Assembly: GCA_902557385.1 (NCBI GenBank)
Contig: CACDZF010000001.1
Span: 62,001 to 126,000, forward strand
Origin: an uncultured Pelagibacteraceae bacterium
GTDB lineage: Bacteria > Pseudomonadota > Alphaproteobacteria > Pelagibacterales > Pelagibacteraceae
DNA: 64,000 nucleotides
Direction: 5' to 3'
Below the pieces are notes generated by a model, which did no database searches, was not told the DNA's origin, and worked only from the letters and a program-made list of their open reading frames with translations. The translations under genes were made by a program, and so were the position numbers. Positions 1 to 10,267 of this stretch are shown here, one piece after another. How positions within the stretch are numbered: position 1 is the first letter of the stretch; each line of letters opens with the position of its first letter.

Positions 1-230
1 GTCGGTGCAAATTCACCTATTTTATGACCAACCATATCCTCTGAAATTGTTAGAGGTATAAATTTTTTACCATTATAAATTAAAAAACTACACCCAACAA
101 AATCTGGGATTATTGTCGATTTTCTTGACCAAGTTTTAATTGGCTTTTTATTAGTATCCTTTTTTTGCTTATCAACTTTTTTAATTAGGCTTTCTTCAAC
201 AAATGGACCTTTCCAAACTGATCTTGCCAT
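1..230 (-). CDS. rpsS: 30S ribosomal protein S19, 3' end cut by window edge
   Basis: The reverse strand from 230 reads a protein beginning [10 protein letters not shown], the S19 N-terminus, and stays open for 76 codons to the window edge. A full S19 is about 92 residues, so roughly the last 16 are missing. S19 binds the head of the 30S subunit next to S13. The gene follows rplB after a single base, as in the S10 operon order rplB-rpsS. Confidence 0.95.
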   Translation of the reverse strand, partial: MARSVWKGPFVEESLIKKVDKQKKDTNKKPIKTWSRKSTIIPDFVGCSFLIYNGKKFIPLTISEDMVGHKIGEFAP

Positions 231-231
231 A

Positions 232-1065
232 TTATTCCTTTTTCTTCTTTCTTCTTCTTACAATATACTTATCTGTTCTTTTATTATCTCTAGTTTTTAA
301 ACCTTTTGCTGACTGACCAGTTCTTGATACAGGGTGTCTTCCGCCTGCACTTTTACCTTCACCTCCACCATGCGGGTGATCAACAGGGTTCATTACAACG
401 CCTCTAGTATGTGGCCTTCTTCCAAGCCATCTTGATCTTCCAGCTTTTCCTATTTTAATGTTTTTTTGATCAGGATTTGATAATACGCCAATTGTCGCTA
501 AAGATCTTGAGTCAATTTTTCTAACTTCACCAGATGCCATCTTGATTAAAGAATAGTTTCCATCAATGCCCGATATTGTTACTGAGGTACCTGCGGATCT
601 AGCCACTTTTCCTCCCGAGCCAGGTTGAAGTTCAACATTATGAATATCAATTCCAACTGGTATATCTTGTAAAGGCATACAATTTCCTATTTTAATCTCT
701 TTTTTACTTCCATTTATAATTTTATCTCCCACTTTTATTTTTTGTGGAGCTAAATAATATTTATGAACGCCATCTTCAAATTTAACTAACATAATGTAGC
801 ATGATCTATTAGGATCATATTCTATTCTTTCAACTGTAGCTTCCATATCAAATTTTTTTCTATAAAAATCGACGTCTCTATACATTTTTTTATGTCCACC
901 AGCTCGATTTCTTGAAGTAATACGTCCATAATTATTTCTTCCTTTTCGAGAGTTTTTTGGAGACACTAAAGATTTAAAAGGTTTACCTTTCCATAGACCT
1001 GTTCGATCAATTAAAATAGTACCTCTAGTTGATTTAGTATATGGTTTAAATGTTTTTAATGTCAT
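232..1065 (-). CDS. rplB: 50S ribosomal protein L2
   Basis: 277 residues, the usual L2 length. L2 is a primary 23S rRNA-binding protein at the peptidyl transferase centre. The C-terminal half carries the conserved [16 protein letters not shown] segment (about residues 223-238) with the histidine important for peptidyl transfer in the family, and a basic tail ends in RRRKKKKE. It sits 2 bases after rplW and 1 base before rpsS, in the S10 operon order. Confidence 0.98.
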   Translation of the reverse strand: MTLKTFKPYTKSTRGTILIDRTGLWKGKPFKSLVSPKNSRKGRNNYGRITSRNRAGGHKKMYRDVDFYRKKFDMEATVERIEYDPNRSCYIMLVKFEDGVHKYYLAPQKIKVGDKIINGSKKEIKIGNCMPLQDIPVGIDIHNVELQPGSGGKVARSAGTSVTISGIDGNYSLIKMASGEVRKIDSRSLATIGVLSNPDQKNIKIGKAGRSRWLGRRPHTRGVVMNPVDHPHGGGEGKSAGGRHPVSRTGQSAKGLKTRDNKRTDKYIVRRRKKKKE

Positions 1066-1067
1066 TT

Positions 1068-1361
1068 CTAAATTCCAGTTGTTAGATCAATAGTTTGACC
1101 TTTTTTTAAAGTTATAATGGCTTTTTTATAACCTTTTACGTTGATCTTCCTACCTCTTGTTAATTTTTTTCTATTCTGCTTATTAATAATATTAATTTTT
1201 ACAACATTAACTTTGAAAATTTTTTCAATGTTTTTTTTAAGATTATTTTTATTTGCCTTTTTTGGAACTTTAAAAACTATTTTGTTTTGATCAGACAAAG
1301 CCGTGGATTTCTCAGTTAAAATTGGAGAATAAATTTTATCGTATAAATGTATCTTTTCCAT
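1068..1361 (-). CDS. rplW: 50S ribosomal protein L23
   Basis: 97 residues, typical of L23, a small protein at the peptide exit tunnel that docks trigger factor and SRP. The N-terminal YSPILTEKST stretch (about residues 11-20) is the family signature, and the basic central loop contacts 23S rRNA. It lies 1 base after rplD and 2 bases before rplB, so all three are surely co-translated from one transcript. Confidence 0.96.
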   Translation of the reverse strand: MEKIHLYDKIYSPILTEKSTALSDQNKIVFKVPKKANKNNLKKNIEKIFKVNVVKINIINKQNRKKLTRGRKINVKGYKKAIITLKKGQTIDLTTGI

Positions 1362-1362
1362 T

Positions 1363-1986
1363 TTATGAATATCTCTTTTCTAAATCCTTAACTGAACTTT
1401 CAGTAAAGACAATTTTTTTAAATTTAACAATATCAAATGCACTGAAGTGATTAATATCTGTAATTTTAATATTTGGTATGTTTCTTGCAGATTTATAAAT
1501 TTTATCTTTTGATTTTTTATCAAGAATTATAAGTGAGTTATTGATTTCAAATTTATTGATTATTTTACTCATTTCTTTAGTTTTTTTAATTTCATTAGTA
1601 AAGTCACTAAATATAAGTAGATTTTTTAATTTATTTTTTTCGGTGATTAAAGAAGCAATACTTAATCTTTTTTCATTTTTAGTTAATTTTCTTTTTTTGT
1701 AGGCTGACTGACCTTTTGGACCATGCGCAACACCGCCACCTACAAAAATTGGTGCTTTTCTACTTGCGTGCCTGGCATTACCGGTTCCCTTTTGTGCATA
1801 AATTTTTGAAGTTGAACCTTTTATTTCATTCTGTTGTTTGGTTTTGGCATGTCTGCCCTTATAATTTGCGTTATTTTTATATAATACATTTGCGACTAAG
1901 TTTTTATTTATATTTCCCAAAAATATTTTATCTAAAACCTCAATTGAGCTTTTTTTTCCGTCTAAGTTTAGTTTTTCTAATTTCAT
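1363..1986 (-). CDS. rplD: 50S ribosomal protein L4
   Basis: I chose the ATG at 1986, giving 207 residues beginning MKLEKLNLDGK. The frame is open 17 codons further upstream, but that start would lie inside rplC and add a Lys-rich stretch not typical of L4. The segment with KGTGNARHASRKAP and VGGGVAHGPK is the conserved extended loop that lines the exit tunnel. In many bacteria L4 also represses its own S10 operon; no leader for this is visible because the gene cluster here continues directly from fusA. Confidence 0.95.
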   Translation of the reverse strand: MKLEKLNLDGKKSSIEVLDKIFLGNINKNLVANVLYKNNANYKGRHAKTKQQNEIKGSTSKIYAQKGTGNARHASRKAPIFVGGGVAHGPKGQSAYKKRKLTKNEKRLSIASLITEKNKLKNLLIFSDFTNEIKKTKEMSKIINKFEINNSLIILDKKSKDKIYKSARNIPNIKITDINHFSAFDIVKFKKIVFTESSVKDLEKRYS

Positions 1987-1987
1987 G

Positions 1988-2698
1988 TTATTTTTTTTTC
2001 TTTTCTGGTATTTTTTTTGCTTTTTCTGCAGCTTCAATTTTTTCTAAAATAGTTAGTTTTTTAATATTTTTAGACGCTTTTTTCACCATAACTTCTGTAT
2101 TTTTTGACCCAGGTATTGAACCTTTTAAATACAATAAATTATTTTCTACATCTGATTTTATAATTTCAATATTTTGAATTGTTCTAAGTTTGTCTCCCAT
2201 ATGACCAGCCATTTTTTTCCCTTTAAAAACTTTACCTGGATCTTGCCTTTGACCAGTTGATCCATGTGACCTATGTGATACAGAAACTCCATGTGTGGCT
2301 CTAAGTCCAGCAAAGTTATGTCTTTTCATAGCTCCTGCAAAACCTTTTCCAATTGTTTTTGATTTTACATCAACAAATTTTACCTCTTTAAAAATTTCTA
2401 ATCCAAGATCATTTCCTTCTTTGTATGTCTCTAAATTTTTTACCCTATATTCCTTTAATTTTTTTTTAGGTTCTGTGTTTTTTTTTGCATAAAAGCCCTT
2501 CATAGATTTGGATAACTTTGAATTTTTAATTTTACCATAACCTAATTGAACTGCTTCATATCCACGTTTATCTTTTTGAATTACTTGTATAACTCTAGCT
2601 TTTTCCATCTTCACTACAGTCACAGGTACAGATTGACCGGATTTATAAAATTCCCTAGTCATTCCTATTTTTTTTCCTATTAAAGCTACTTCAGTCAT
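1988..2698 (-). CDS. rplC: 50S ribosomal protein L3
   Basis: 236 residues beginning [17 protein letters not shown], the L3 N-terminus. The central [20 protein letters not shown] region (about residues 123-142) is the conserved tip that reaches the peptidyl transferase centre. It is slightly longer than the usual 205-215 residues because of a lysine/glutamate-rich C-terminal tail ending in KKIPEKKKK. It sits 2 bases after rpsJ and 1 base before rplD. Confidence 0.97.
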   Translation of the reverse strand: MTEVALIGKKIGMTREFYKSGQSVPVTVVKMEKARVIQVIQKDKRGYEAVQLGYGKIKNSKLSKSMKGFYAKKNTEPKKKLKEYRVKNLETYKEGNDLGLEIFKEVKFVDVKSKTIGKGFAGAMKRHNFAGLRATHGVSVSHRSHGSTGQRQDPGKVFKGKKMAGHMGDKLRTIQNIEIIKSDVENNLLYLKGSIPGSKNTEVMVKKASKNIKKLTILEKIEAAEKAKKIPEKKKK

Positions 2699-2700
2699 AT

Positions 2701-3009
2701 TTATATTTTAATTTCTACGTCTACACCTGATGCTAAATCTAACTTCATCAATGCTTCGACTGTTTGTGGCGTTGGTTCAATTATGTCAATTAATCTTTTG
2801 TGGGTTCTTGTTTCAAATTGCTCTCTACTTTTTTTGTCAATATGTGGTGATCTTAAAACTGTATATTTTTCTATTCGTGTAGGCAGTGGAATTGGTCCTT
2901 TAATATTAGCTCCAGTTCTTTTCACTGTATTGACAATTTCCTCAGTAGATTGATCTAATATTTTATTGTCATAAGCTCTTAGTTTAATTCTAATATTTTG
3001 CTTTTCCAT
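2701..3009 (-). CDS. rpsJ: 30S ribosomal protein S10 (NusE)
   Basis: 102 residues, the normal length. It begins [20 protein letters not shown] and contains the [17 protein letters not shown] loop. S10 is in the 30S head and, as NusE, joins NusG/NusB antitermination complexes. The start codon is only 2 bases after the fusA stop codon. In most relatives tuf and an S10 promoter lie here; in this genome the str and S10 operons are directly fused. Confidence 0.97.
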   Translation of the reverse strand: MEKQNIRIKLRAYDNKILDQSTEEIVNTVKRTGANIKGPIPLPTRIEKYTVLRSPHIDKKSREQFETRTHKRLIDIIEPTPQTVEALMKLDLASGVDVEIKI

Positions 3010-3011
3010 AA

Positions 3012-5087
3012 TTATCCTGTTTTCTTTGTCACTTCATCTTGAACATTTTGTGGTACTTTAGAATAATGATCAAAAAACATTGAGTACTGAGCTCTTCCTT
3101 GAGACATTGATCTCAAGTTATTAATATACCCAAACATATTTGCCAATGGTACCATAGCTGTTATTACAGTAGCGTTACCACGTTGTTCTTGAGTGTTAAT
3201 CTGACCTCTTCTACTATTTAAGTCTCCTATTACATCGCCCATATAATCTTCTGGAGTTACTACCTCAACTCTCATAACCGGTTCTAAAAGTTTTAAGGTT
3301 CCTCTCGAACACGCCTCTTTAAAGCATTGACGTGATGCAAGTTCAAACGCCAAAACACTTGAGTCCACATCATGATGCAAACCATCAAGTATTACAACTT
3401 TGTAATCTATTATTGGAAATCCAGCTAATATTCCTGTATCTGAAACTGTTTCAATTCCTTTTTCAACTCCAGGAATAAATTCTTTAGGTATTGCTCCACC
3501 TTTAATTTTACTCTCTACTTGTCGACCTGCGCCTGGTTCTAATGGTTCAACTGATAATTTGACTCTAGCGAACTGACCTGCGCCACCACTCTGCTTTTTA
3601 TGTGTATAGTCAAATTCTGCAGCACTTTGAATAGTTTCTCTATATGCAACCTGAGGTGCTCCGATATTTGCTTCAACTTTAAATTCTCTTTTCATTCTAT
3701 CAACAATGATATCTAAATGTAATTCTCCCATGCCTTTAATTATAGTTTGCCCAGACTCTTCATCTGAGGTAACTCTAAATGATGGATCTTCTTTAGCTAA
3801 TCTACCTAAGGCTTCACCCATTTTTTCTTGGTCAGCTTTAGTTTTTGGCTCTACAGCAATTTCAATTACTGGATCAGGGAACTCCATTGGTTCAAGTAAA
3901 ACTGGAGATTCTTCATTAGCTAAAGTATGTCCGGTAATCGTATGTTTTAATCCAGCTAAGGCAACAATATCACCTGTGTTAGCTTCTTTTATATCCTCTC
4001 TTGAATTTGCGTGCATTAATAACATTCTGCCGACTCTTTCCTCTTTATCTTTTGAAGTGTTATAAATACCAGTTCCAGCTTTTATTGTTCCTGAATATAT
4101 CCTTATAAAAGTAAGAGAACCTACGAATGGATCATTCGCGACCTTGAAAGCCAAGGCTGAAAAAGGTGCATTATCTTCAAATTTCATCTCTAACTCTTCA
4201 TCAGAACCTGGTTTTGTTCCTTTGATAGAACCTATATCAACAGGGCTTGGAAGGTAGTCAACAACCGCATCCAATAAAGGTTGAACACCTTTATTTTTAA
4301 ATGCTGAGCCAGTTAAAACAGGAACAAAGTCAAAATTTAAGCATCCTTTCCTAACACATTTAATTAAATCCTCTTCTTTTATATCTTCTCCATTTAAATA
4401 TGACTCCATTAACTTTTCATCTTGCTCAACAGCGGTTTCTACTAATTCTTGTCTATATTTGTTTGCTTTTTCTTTTAAGTCATCAGGAATATCTTTAACT
4501 TCAAATTCGGCACCTAATGTTTCATCTTTCCAAATAACAGCTTTCATTTTCACTAAATCTACTATTCCTTGTAATGAAGCTTCAATTCCAACAGGAAGCT
4601 GCATCACTAATGGTTTAGCTCCAAGTCTATCTCTAATCATATCAACGCATCTGAAGAAATCAGCACCTGTTCTATCTAACTTATTAACAAAACAAATTCT
4701 TGGAACTTTATATTTGTCAGCTTGTCTCCAAACTGTTTCTGATTGAGGTTCTACACCTGCAACACCATCGAACACAGCAACAGCACCGTCAAGAACTTTT
4801 AGTGATCTTTCAACTTCAATGGTAAAATCTACATGTCCAGGTGTATCTATAATATTAATTCTATTGTCTCTCCAAAAACAAGTAGTTGCAGCCGAGGTAA
4901 TTGTAATACCTCTTTCTTGTTCTTGCTCCATCCAGTCCATTGTTGCTGCACCATCATGAACTTCACCTATTTTGTGACTTTTGCCAGTATAATAAAGGAC
5001 TCTCTCAGTTGTTGTAGTTTTTCCAGCATCTATGTGAGCCATGATCCCAATGTTTCTATATTTATCTAATTTATGAGTTCTTGGCAT
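3012..5087 (-). CDS. fusA: Translation elongation factor G
   Basis: 691 residues, standard EF-G size. The P-loop AHIDAGKTT is at residues 17-25, the switch II motif DTPGH at 81-85, and the NKLD guanine-specificity motif near 135. Domains II-V follow, with the C-terminal region ending in the domain V helices. EF-G drives GTP-dependent translocation on the ribosome. It lies 6 bases after rpsG and 2 bases before rpsJ. Confidence 0.98.
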   Translation of the reverse strand: MPRTHKLDKYRNIGIMAHIDAGKTTTTERVLYYTGKSHKIGEVHDGAATMDWMEQEQERGITITSAATTCFWRDNRINIIDTPGHVDFTIEVERSLKVLDGAVAVFDGVAGVEPQSETVWRQADKYKVPRICFVNKLDRTGADFFRCVDMIRDRLGAKPLVMQLPVGIEASLQGIVDLVKMKAVIWKDETLGAEFEVKDIPDDLKEKANKYRQELVETAVEQDEKLMESYLNGEDIKEEDLIKCVRKGCLNFDFVPVLTGSAFKNKGVQPLLDAVVDYLPSPVDIGSIKGTKPGSDEELEMKFEDNAPFSALAFKVANDPFVGSLTFIRIYSGTIKAGTGIYNTSKDKEERVGRMLLMHANSREDIKEANTGDIVALAGLKHTITGHTLANEESPVLLEPMEFPDPVIEIAVEPKTKADQEKMGEALGRLAKEDPSFRVTSDEESGQTIIKGMGELHLDIIVDRMKREFKVEANIGAPQVAYRETIQSAAEFDYTHKKQSGGAGQFARVKLSVEPLEPGAGRQVESKIKGGAIPKEFIPGVEKGIETVSDTGILAGFPIIDYKVVILDGLHHDVDSSVLAFELASRQCFKEACSRGTLKLLEPVMRVEVVTPEDYMGDVIGDLNSRRGQINTQEQRGNATVITAMVPLANMFGYINNLRSMSQGRAQYSMFFDHYSKVPQNVQDEVTKKTG

Positions 5088-5093
5088 AATTTT

Positions 5094-5564
5094 TTACCAT
5101 CTAAAATGAGCAAAAGCCTTATTGGACTCTGCCATCTTATGAGTATCCTCTTTCTTTTTAATTGCTGAACCTTTGTTTTGATATGCATCGTAAATTTCAT
5201 TAAAGATTTTATCGGACATTTTTTTATCTTTTCTTTTTCTAGATGCATCAATTAACCATCTTAAAGCTAATGCTTGTGACCTCTTAGATTTGACTTCGAC
5301 AGGAACTTGATAAGTAGCACCTCCAACTCTTCGAGATCTAACTTCTACAGTAGGTTTAATATTATTTATTGCTTCATTAAAAACATTTATTGGCTCTTCT
5401 TTAGCTTTTGATTTAATTTTATCTATAGCATCGTATACAATCTTTTCAGCAATTGTTTTTTTCCCATCATACATAATTGAGTTTACTAATTTAGGAATTA
5501 TTGCCGATTTATATACAGGGTCAATAACTGGAATTTTTTTTGGAGCTCTTTTTTTTCTAGACAT
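5094..5564 (-). CDS. rpsG: 30S ribosomal protein S7
   Basis: 156 residues, the usual length. The family features EVRSRRVGGATYQVPVEV (about residues 74-91) and RWLIDASRKR are present. S7 nucleates assembly of the 30S head and contacts the E-site tRNA. The gene is 2 bases after rpsL, keeping the str operon order rpsL-rpsG-fusA. The protein ends KAFAHFRW, like alphaproteobacterial S7. Confidence 0.97.
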   Translation of the reverse strand: MSRKKRAPKKIPVIDPVYKSAIIPKLVNSIMYDGKKTIAEKIVYDAIDKIKSKAKEEPINVFNEAINNIKPTVEVRSRRVGGATYQVPVEVKSKRSQALALRWLIDASRKRKDKKMSDKIFNEIYDAYQNKGSAIKKKEDTHKMAESNKAFAHFRW

Positions 5565-5566
5565 TT

Positions 5567-5938
5567 TTATTTACCTTTTTTTGCTCCATATTTTGAACGT
5601 TGTTGTTTTCTAGCTGTAACACCTTGAGTGTCTAAATTACCTCTAAGAATATGATATCTAACACCTGGCAAATCTTTAACACGGCCTCCTCTAATTAAAA
5701 CCACTGAATGTTCTTGTAAGTTATGACCTTCTCCGGGTATGTAGGAGGTTACTTCGTGTCCGTTTGACAATCTAACTCTTGCGACTTTTCTTAATGCTGA
5801 ATTTGGTTTTTTTGGTGTAGTTGTATAGACTTTAACGCAAACACCTCTTTTTTGTGGAGACTTTTCCAAAGCAGGAACCTTGTCCCGTGATTTAACTTTA
5901 ACTCTTTTTTTTCTTAACAACTGGTTAATTGTTGGCAT
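5567..5938 (-). CDS. rpsL: 30S ribosomal protein S12
   Basis: 123 residues. The decoding-centre loop [11 protein letters not shown] starts at residue 41, with lysine 43 at the position where streptomycin-resistance mutations map in E. coli, so the wild-type residue is kept. A second conserved loop [13 protein letters not shown] follows. This is the first gene of the fused str/S10 block; the promoter proposed at 6039-6066 lies about 100 bases upstream of its ATG. Confidence 0.97.
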   Translation of the reverse strand: MPTINQLLRKKRVKVKSRDKVPALEKSPQKRGVCVKVYTTTPKKPNSALRKVARVRLSNGHEVTSYIPGEGHNLQEHSVVLIRGGRVKDLPGVRYHILRGNLDTQGVTARKQQRSKYGAKKGK

Positions 5939-6038
5939 AATTTAAATTTTAATAATTGTATTTTTGATGAAATAACTGACAGGTTATTTGTGGCAGCGTT
6001 TAGTACTAATGTACTACATTCCAACCAAAAATATCGCC

Positions 6039-6066
6039 AAAATACTATAGAAATTGACTTTGTCAA
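6039..6066 (-). promoter_or_regulatory. Probable sigma-70 promoter for rpsL and the str/S10 block
   Basis: On the minus strand a perfect TTGACA (6066-6061) is followed after 16 bases by TATTTT (6044-6039) in the 157-base gap between rpoC and rpsL. The same TTGACAAAGT start occurs in the rpsD promoter of this window. The -35 box also lies in a short dyad (TTGAC-AAA-GTCAA). A start site near 6032 would leave a leader of about 95 bases. Confidence 0.5.
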
Positions 6067-6095
6067 ATTAAAACGAGGTTTTTATTAGACTATTT

Positions 6096-9000
6096 TTACG
6101 TATTTACTGGGGTTTCTGAAGGTTCTATTTTTTCTTGTTCAGATAAAAATTTTTGATCATCATCCAGAGCTTTTCTATTCCAGTCATTCTTGATGGAACC
6201 TGTTCCGGCAGGAACAAGTCTACCAACTATAACGTTTTCTTTTAACCCTCTGAGCTTATCAACCTTACCTTTAATAGCTGCGTCTGTTAAAACTCTTGTT
6301 GTTTCTTGAAATGAGGCAGCAGATATAAATGACTCTGTCTGTAGAGAGGCTTTAGTAATACCCATTAGAACACGTTCACCAACAGCCGGTTTTTTGTTTT
6401 CTGACTTTAATTTTTCATTCATATCTTCAAATTTTATTCTCTCAATTATTTCACCAGGCAATAAACTTGAATCACCAGATTGTTTAACTTCAACCTTTTT
6501 CAACATTTGTCTTAAAATTGTCTCTATATGTTTGTCATTTATAACAACACCTTGTAATCTATAAACTTCTTGAACTTGGTTAACAAAATACTCTGTTAAT
6601 TCTTCTATTCCCATTATTCTTAAAATATCATGTGGTAAAGGTTGACCATCCAAAAGGTACTCTCCTTTTTTAATTTTTTCACCTTGGTTAAAGTTAATAT
6701 GTTTGCCTTTTGGTATTAAATAATTTGATGTTTCGTCGTTTTCTGAAACAATTGATATTCTTTGTTTTCCCCTTACTTCTTTACCAAATAAAACTTTTCC
6801 ATCATTTTCAGCTATTATAGCACTGTCTTTTGCTTTTCTTGCTTCAAATAACTCAGCTACTCTAGGTAGACCTCCTGTGATATCTTTTGTTTTTGATGTT
6901 TCTTTTGGAAGTCTTGCTATAACGTCCCCAGCAAATATTTTTTGACCATCTTTTACAGATAAAATTGAGTCAGGAACTAAATAATATCTTGCTTCATTAT
7001 CATCTGCTTTTTTGATAACATTACCTTTTTCATCTCTTAAAGTAATACGTGGTTTTAAATCAGTATTTTTTGATTGTGATCTCCAATCAATTACAGACTT
7101 AGAGGATATACCTGTGGTATCGTCAGTTGTTTCCTGTATTGAAACACCATCTATTAAATCAACATATCCAGCAATACCACTTTTTTCAGCAATTACGGGT
7201 GTTGTATAAGGGTCCCATTCACAAATTTTAGAATTCTTTTTAACTTTGTCTTCATTTTGAAAGAAAAGTTTTGAACCATATGGAACCTTATAAATTGCTA
7301 CCTGCATTCCCTTTTCATCTTCAATTGATATTTGAGTATTTCTACCCATTACAATAAGATTTTTTTTAGAGTCTTCTATTAAATTTGTATTTATAATTTT
7401 TATTATACCATCTGTTTTGGTAACTATTTGAGAATCTTGTTTTATCGAAGCAGTACCTCCTACGTGAAAAGTTCTCATTGTTAATTGTGTTCCTGGCTCT
7501 CCAATTGATTGTGCTGATATCATTCCAATTGCTTCACCTACGTGAACCATTTTACCTCTAGAAAGATCTCTTCCATAACTCATTGCACAAACACCTTCTT
7601 TAGATCCACATGTTATAACTGAATATACATTTATAGATTTTACTCCTGCAGCATCAATTTTTTCACAACCTGACTCATCAATCATTTGACCTTTTTTAAT
7701 AATTTTTTCCCCTGAAACTGGGTTTTTAATATCATTAGCTGCAACTCTTCCTAATGCTCTTTCTGATAATCCAACTATGACATTTCCACCTTCAATAATT
7801 TCAGTCAAATTAATACCTTTTGCTTTTCCACAATCACATTCTTTTTTAGTAACGGTCAAATCTTGAGCAACATCACATAATCTCCTAGTTAAATAACCAG
7901 AGTTTGCAGTTTTTAATGCAGTATCTGCAAGACCTTTTCTCGCACCGTGAGTTGAGTTAAAATATTCTAATGCAGTTAATCCTTCTTTAAAATTAGAAGT
8001 AATAGGAGTTTCAATAATTTCACCTGATGGTTTTGCAATCAAACCTCTCATACCTGCAAGTTGTTTCATTTGAGCTGCTGAACCTCTTGCACCACTATCA
8101 GCCATCATGAAAACTGAGTTAATTTTTAGGCCTTCGCCTGTTGTCTCTGTTGCAGAAATTCCTTTCATCATCTCTCCCGCTACTTTATCTGTACATTTTG
8201 ACCAAGCATCGACAACTTTGTTATATTTTTCACCTCTAGTAATTAAACCTTCGGAATACTGATTTTCATACTCAGCTATAAGTTTTTTGGTTTCATCAAT
8301 TAGTTGACCTTTATTTGTTGGTATTACCAGATCATCTTTTCCAAAAGAAATACCCGCTCTGAAAGCGTGTTTAAATCCTAAATCTTTTAACTTATCGCAA
8401 AAAATAACTGTTTTCTTTTGTCCGCAAAATCTAAAAACCATATCTATGACTTCAGAAACAATTTTTTTAGGAAGCAGTCTGTCAACTAAAGAAAATTTAA
8501 TGCTGCTATTTTTTGGTAAAACATTTGCGAGTAAAAATCTTCCAACCGTACTAGTGTATTTTTCTATTTTTTTATCTCCATTTTCATCAACAGTTTCAAA
8601 TCTCGATATGATTTTTGAATGAATTTTTATCTGACCTGACTCTAACGCATGTTCAATTTCTGAATTATCTACAAAATATCCTTCAATTTTATCTTCTTTA
8701 GAAGGTGCTTGTGACAAGTAATAGATTCCTAAAATCATGTCCTGACTTGGTACTATAATTGGTTTTCCATTTGATGGACTTAAAATATTGTTTGTCGACA
8801 TCATTAATACCCTAGCTTCAAGTTGAGCTTCTAAACTTAAAGGTATGTGAACAGCCATTTGATCTCCATCAAAGTCAGCATTAAATGCTGCACATGTTAA
8901 AGGATGTAATTCTATTGCATTTCCTTCAATTAACTTTGGTTCAAATGCTTGAACACCCAGCCTATGAAGTGTTGGAGCTCTATTTAAAAGTACTGGATGT

Positions 9001-10265
9001 TCTCTAACGATTAATTCAAGCGCATCCCATACAGCATTCGTTTCTTTTTCAACTAATTTTTTTGCCTGTTTAATTGTTGAAGCAAGGCCAAGTTTATTTA
9101 ATCGAGCATACAAAAAGGGTTTAAACAATTCTAAAGCCATTTTTTTTGGTAATCCACATTCGTGTAATTTAAGATCCGGGCCAACAACAATTACAGATCT
9201 TCCAGAATAATCTACTCTTTTTCCTAATAAATTTTGTCTAAATCTACCTTGTTTTCCTTTTAGCATTTCAGCCAATGATTTAAGAGGTCTTTTTCCAGTT
9301 CCAGTTATTACTCTTCCTCGTCTTCCGTTATCAAACAATGCGTCAACAGACTCTTGTAACATTCTTTTTTCATTTCTTATTATTATATCTGGAGCTTTTA
9401 AATCCATTAATCTTTTTAAACGATTATTTCTATTAATTACTCTTCTATAAAGGTCGTTTAAATCAGATGTTGCAAATCTTCCTCCATCAAGAGGAACTAG
9501 TGGTCTTAGCTCTGGTGGTATAACTGGTACAGTAGTTAAAATCATCCACTCAGGTTTTTGTCCTGTTTCCAAGAATGATTCTATTAATTTTAATCTCTTA
9601 ATAGATCTTTCCTCAGCGACTTTGGATTTTGTTTCATTGATAGCTTTAACCAATAATACTTTTTCAGATTCTAAGTCTAAAGATTTTAAAATTTCTAGTA
9701 TAGCCTCTGCTCCAATACCTGCTGTAAAAGACTCTTCGCCATATTCGTTTTGATATTTTGCAAGTTCTTCCTCGTTAATAAGCTGGTTTTTCTTTAATCC
9801 GGTTAAACCAGGCTCTATAATAATAAAATTCTCAAAATATAGGACTCTTTCTACCTCTTTCAATTTCATATCTATGGCTAAAGAAATTCTACTCGGAAGA
9901 GATTTTAAAAACCAAATATGGGCTACTGGTGTAGCCAAATTGATATGGCCCATTCTTTCTCTTCTCACATTGGATTTTGTTATTTCGACACCACACTTCT
10001 CACATATTATCCCTCTAAATTTCATTCTTTTGTATTTACCACATAAACATTCATAATCTTTTATTGGCCCAAAAATTCTAGCACAAAACAATCCGTCTTT
10101 TTCTGGTCTAAAAGTTCTATAATTTATAGTTTCAGGTTTTTTAATTTCGCCATAAGTCCATGATTTTATTTTTTCAGGGCTAGCAAGAGTTATTTTAATA
10201 CTATTAAAGTTTTGAACGTCTGATATTTCGTTGCTTTTAAATAAGTCTGTTAATTCTTTTTTCAT
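6096..10265 (-). CDS. rpoC: RNA polymerase beta' subunit
   Basis: 1389 residues, close to the 1407 of E. coli. The N-terminal zinc site is visible as Cys73, Cys75, Cys88 and Cys91. The catalytic motif [10 protein letters not shown] falls at about residues 459-468 and supplies the three Mg-binding aspartates. The second zinc ribbon (CDCGKAK and CGSKEGVC) is also present. It starts 2 bases after rpoB. The C-terminal tail is acidic and ends ETPVNT. Confidence 0.99.
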   Translation of the reverse strand: MKKELTDLFKSNEISDVQNFNSIKITLASPEKIKSWTYGEIKKPETINYRTFRPEKDGLFCARIFGPIKDYECLCGKYKRMKFRGIICEKCGVEITKSNVRRERMGHINLATPVAHIWFLKSLPSRISLAIDMKLKEVERVLYFENFIIIEPGLTGLKKNQLINEEELAKYQNEYGEESFTAGIGAEAILEILKSLDLESEKVLLVKAINETKSKVAEERSIKRLKLIESFLETGQKPEWMILTTVPVIPPELRPLVPLDGGRFATSDLNDLYRRVINRNNRLKRLMDLKAPDIIIRNEKRMLQESVDALFDNGRRGRVITGTGKRPLKSLAEMLKGKQGRFRQNLLGKRVDYSGRSVIVVGPDLKLHECGLPKKMALELFKPFLYARLNKLGLASTIKQAKKLVEKETNAVWDALELIVREHPVLLNRAPTLHRLGVQAFEPKLIEGNAIELHPLTCAAFNADFDGDQMAVHIPLSLEAQLEARVLMMSTNNILSPSNGKPIIVPSQDMILGIYYLSQAPSKEDKIEGYFVDNSEIEHALESGQIKIHSKIISRFETVDENGDKKIEKYTSTVGRFLLANVLPKNSSIKFSLVDRLLPKKIVSEVIDMVFRFCGQKKTVIFCDKLKDLGFKHAFRAGISFGKDDLVIPTNKGQLIDETKKLIAEYENQYSEGLITRGEKYNKVVDAWSKCTDKVAGEMMKGISATETTGEGLKINSVFMMADSGARGSAAQMKQLAGMRGLIAKPSGEIIETPITSNFKEGLTALEYFNSTHGARKGLADTALKTANSGYLTRRLCDVAQDLTVTKKECDCGKAKGINLTEIIEGGNVIVGLSERALGRVAANDIKNPVSGEKIIKKGQMIDESGCEKIDAAGVKSINVYSVITCGSKEGVCAMSYGRDLSRGKMVHVGEAIGMISAQSIGEPGTQLTMRTFHVGGTASIKQDSQIVTKTDGIIKIINTNLIEDSKKNLIVMGRNTQISIEDEKGMQVAIYKVPYGSKLFFQNEDKVKKNSKICEWDPYTTPVIAEKSGIAGYVDLIDGVSIQETTDDTTGISSKSVIDWRSQSKNTDLKPRITLRDEKGNVIKKADDNEARYYLVPDSILSVKDGQKIFAGDVIARLPKETSKTKDITGGLPRVAELFEARKAKDSAIIAENDGKVLFGKEVRGKQRISIVSENDETSNYLIPKGKHINFNQGEKIKKGEYLLDGQPLPHDILRIMGIEELTEYFVNQVQEVYRLQGVVINDKHIETILRQMLKKVEVKQSGDSSLLPGEIIERIKFEDMNEKLKSENKKPAVGERVLMGITKASLQTESFISAASFQETTRVLTDAAIKGKVDKLRGLKENVIVGRLVPAGTGSIKNDWNRKALDDDQKFLSEQEKIEPSETPVNT

Positions 10266-10267
10266 AT

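Noticed and set aside
1987-2037. Longer L4 start beginning MKLQKKQKK
   Set aside because: It would lie inside rplC and add a Lys-rich stretch; MKLEKLNLDG at 1986 is the expected N-terminus.
1716-2177. 153-codon open frame on the plus strand over rplD/rplC
   Set aside because: It is antisense to two ribosomal protein genes, has biased Phe/Leu composition from the AT-rich reverse strand, and resembles no protein.
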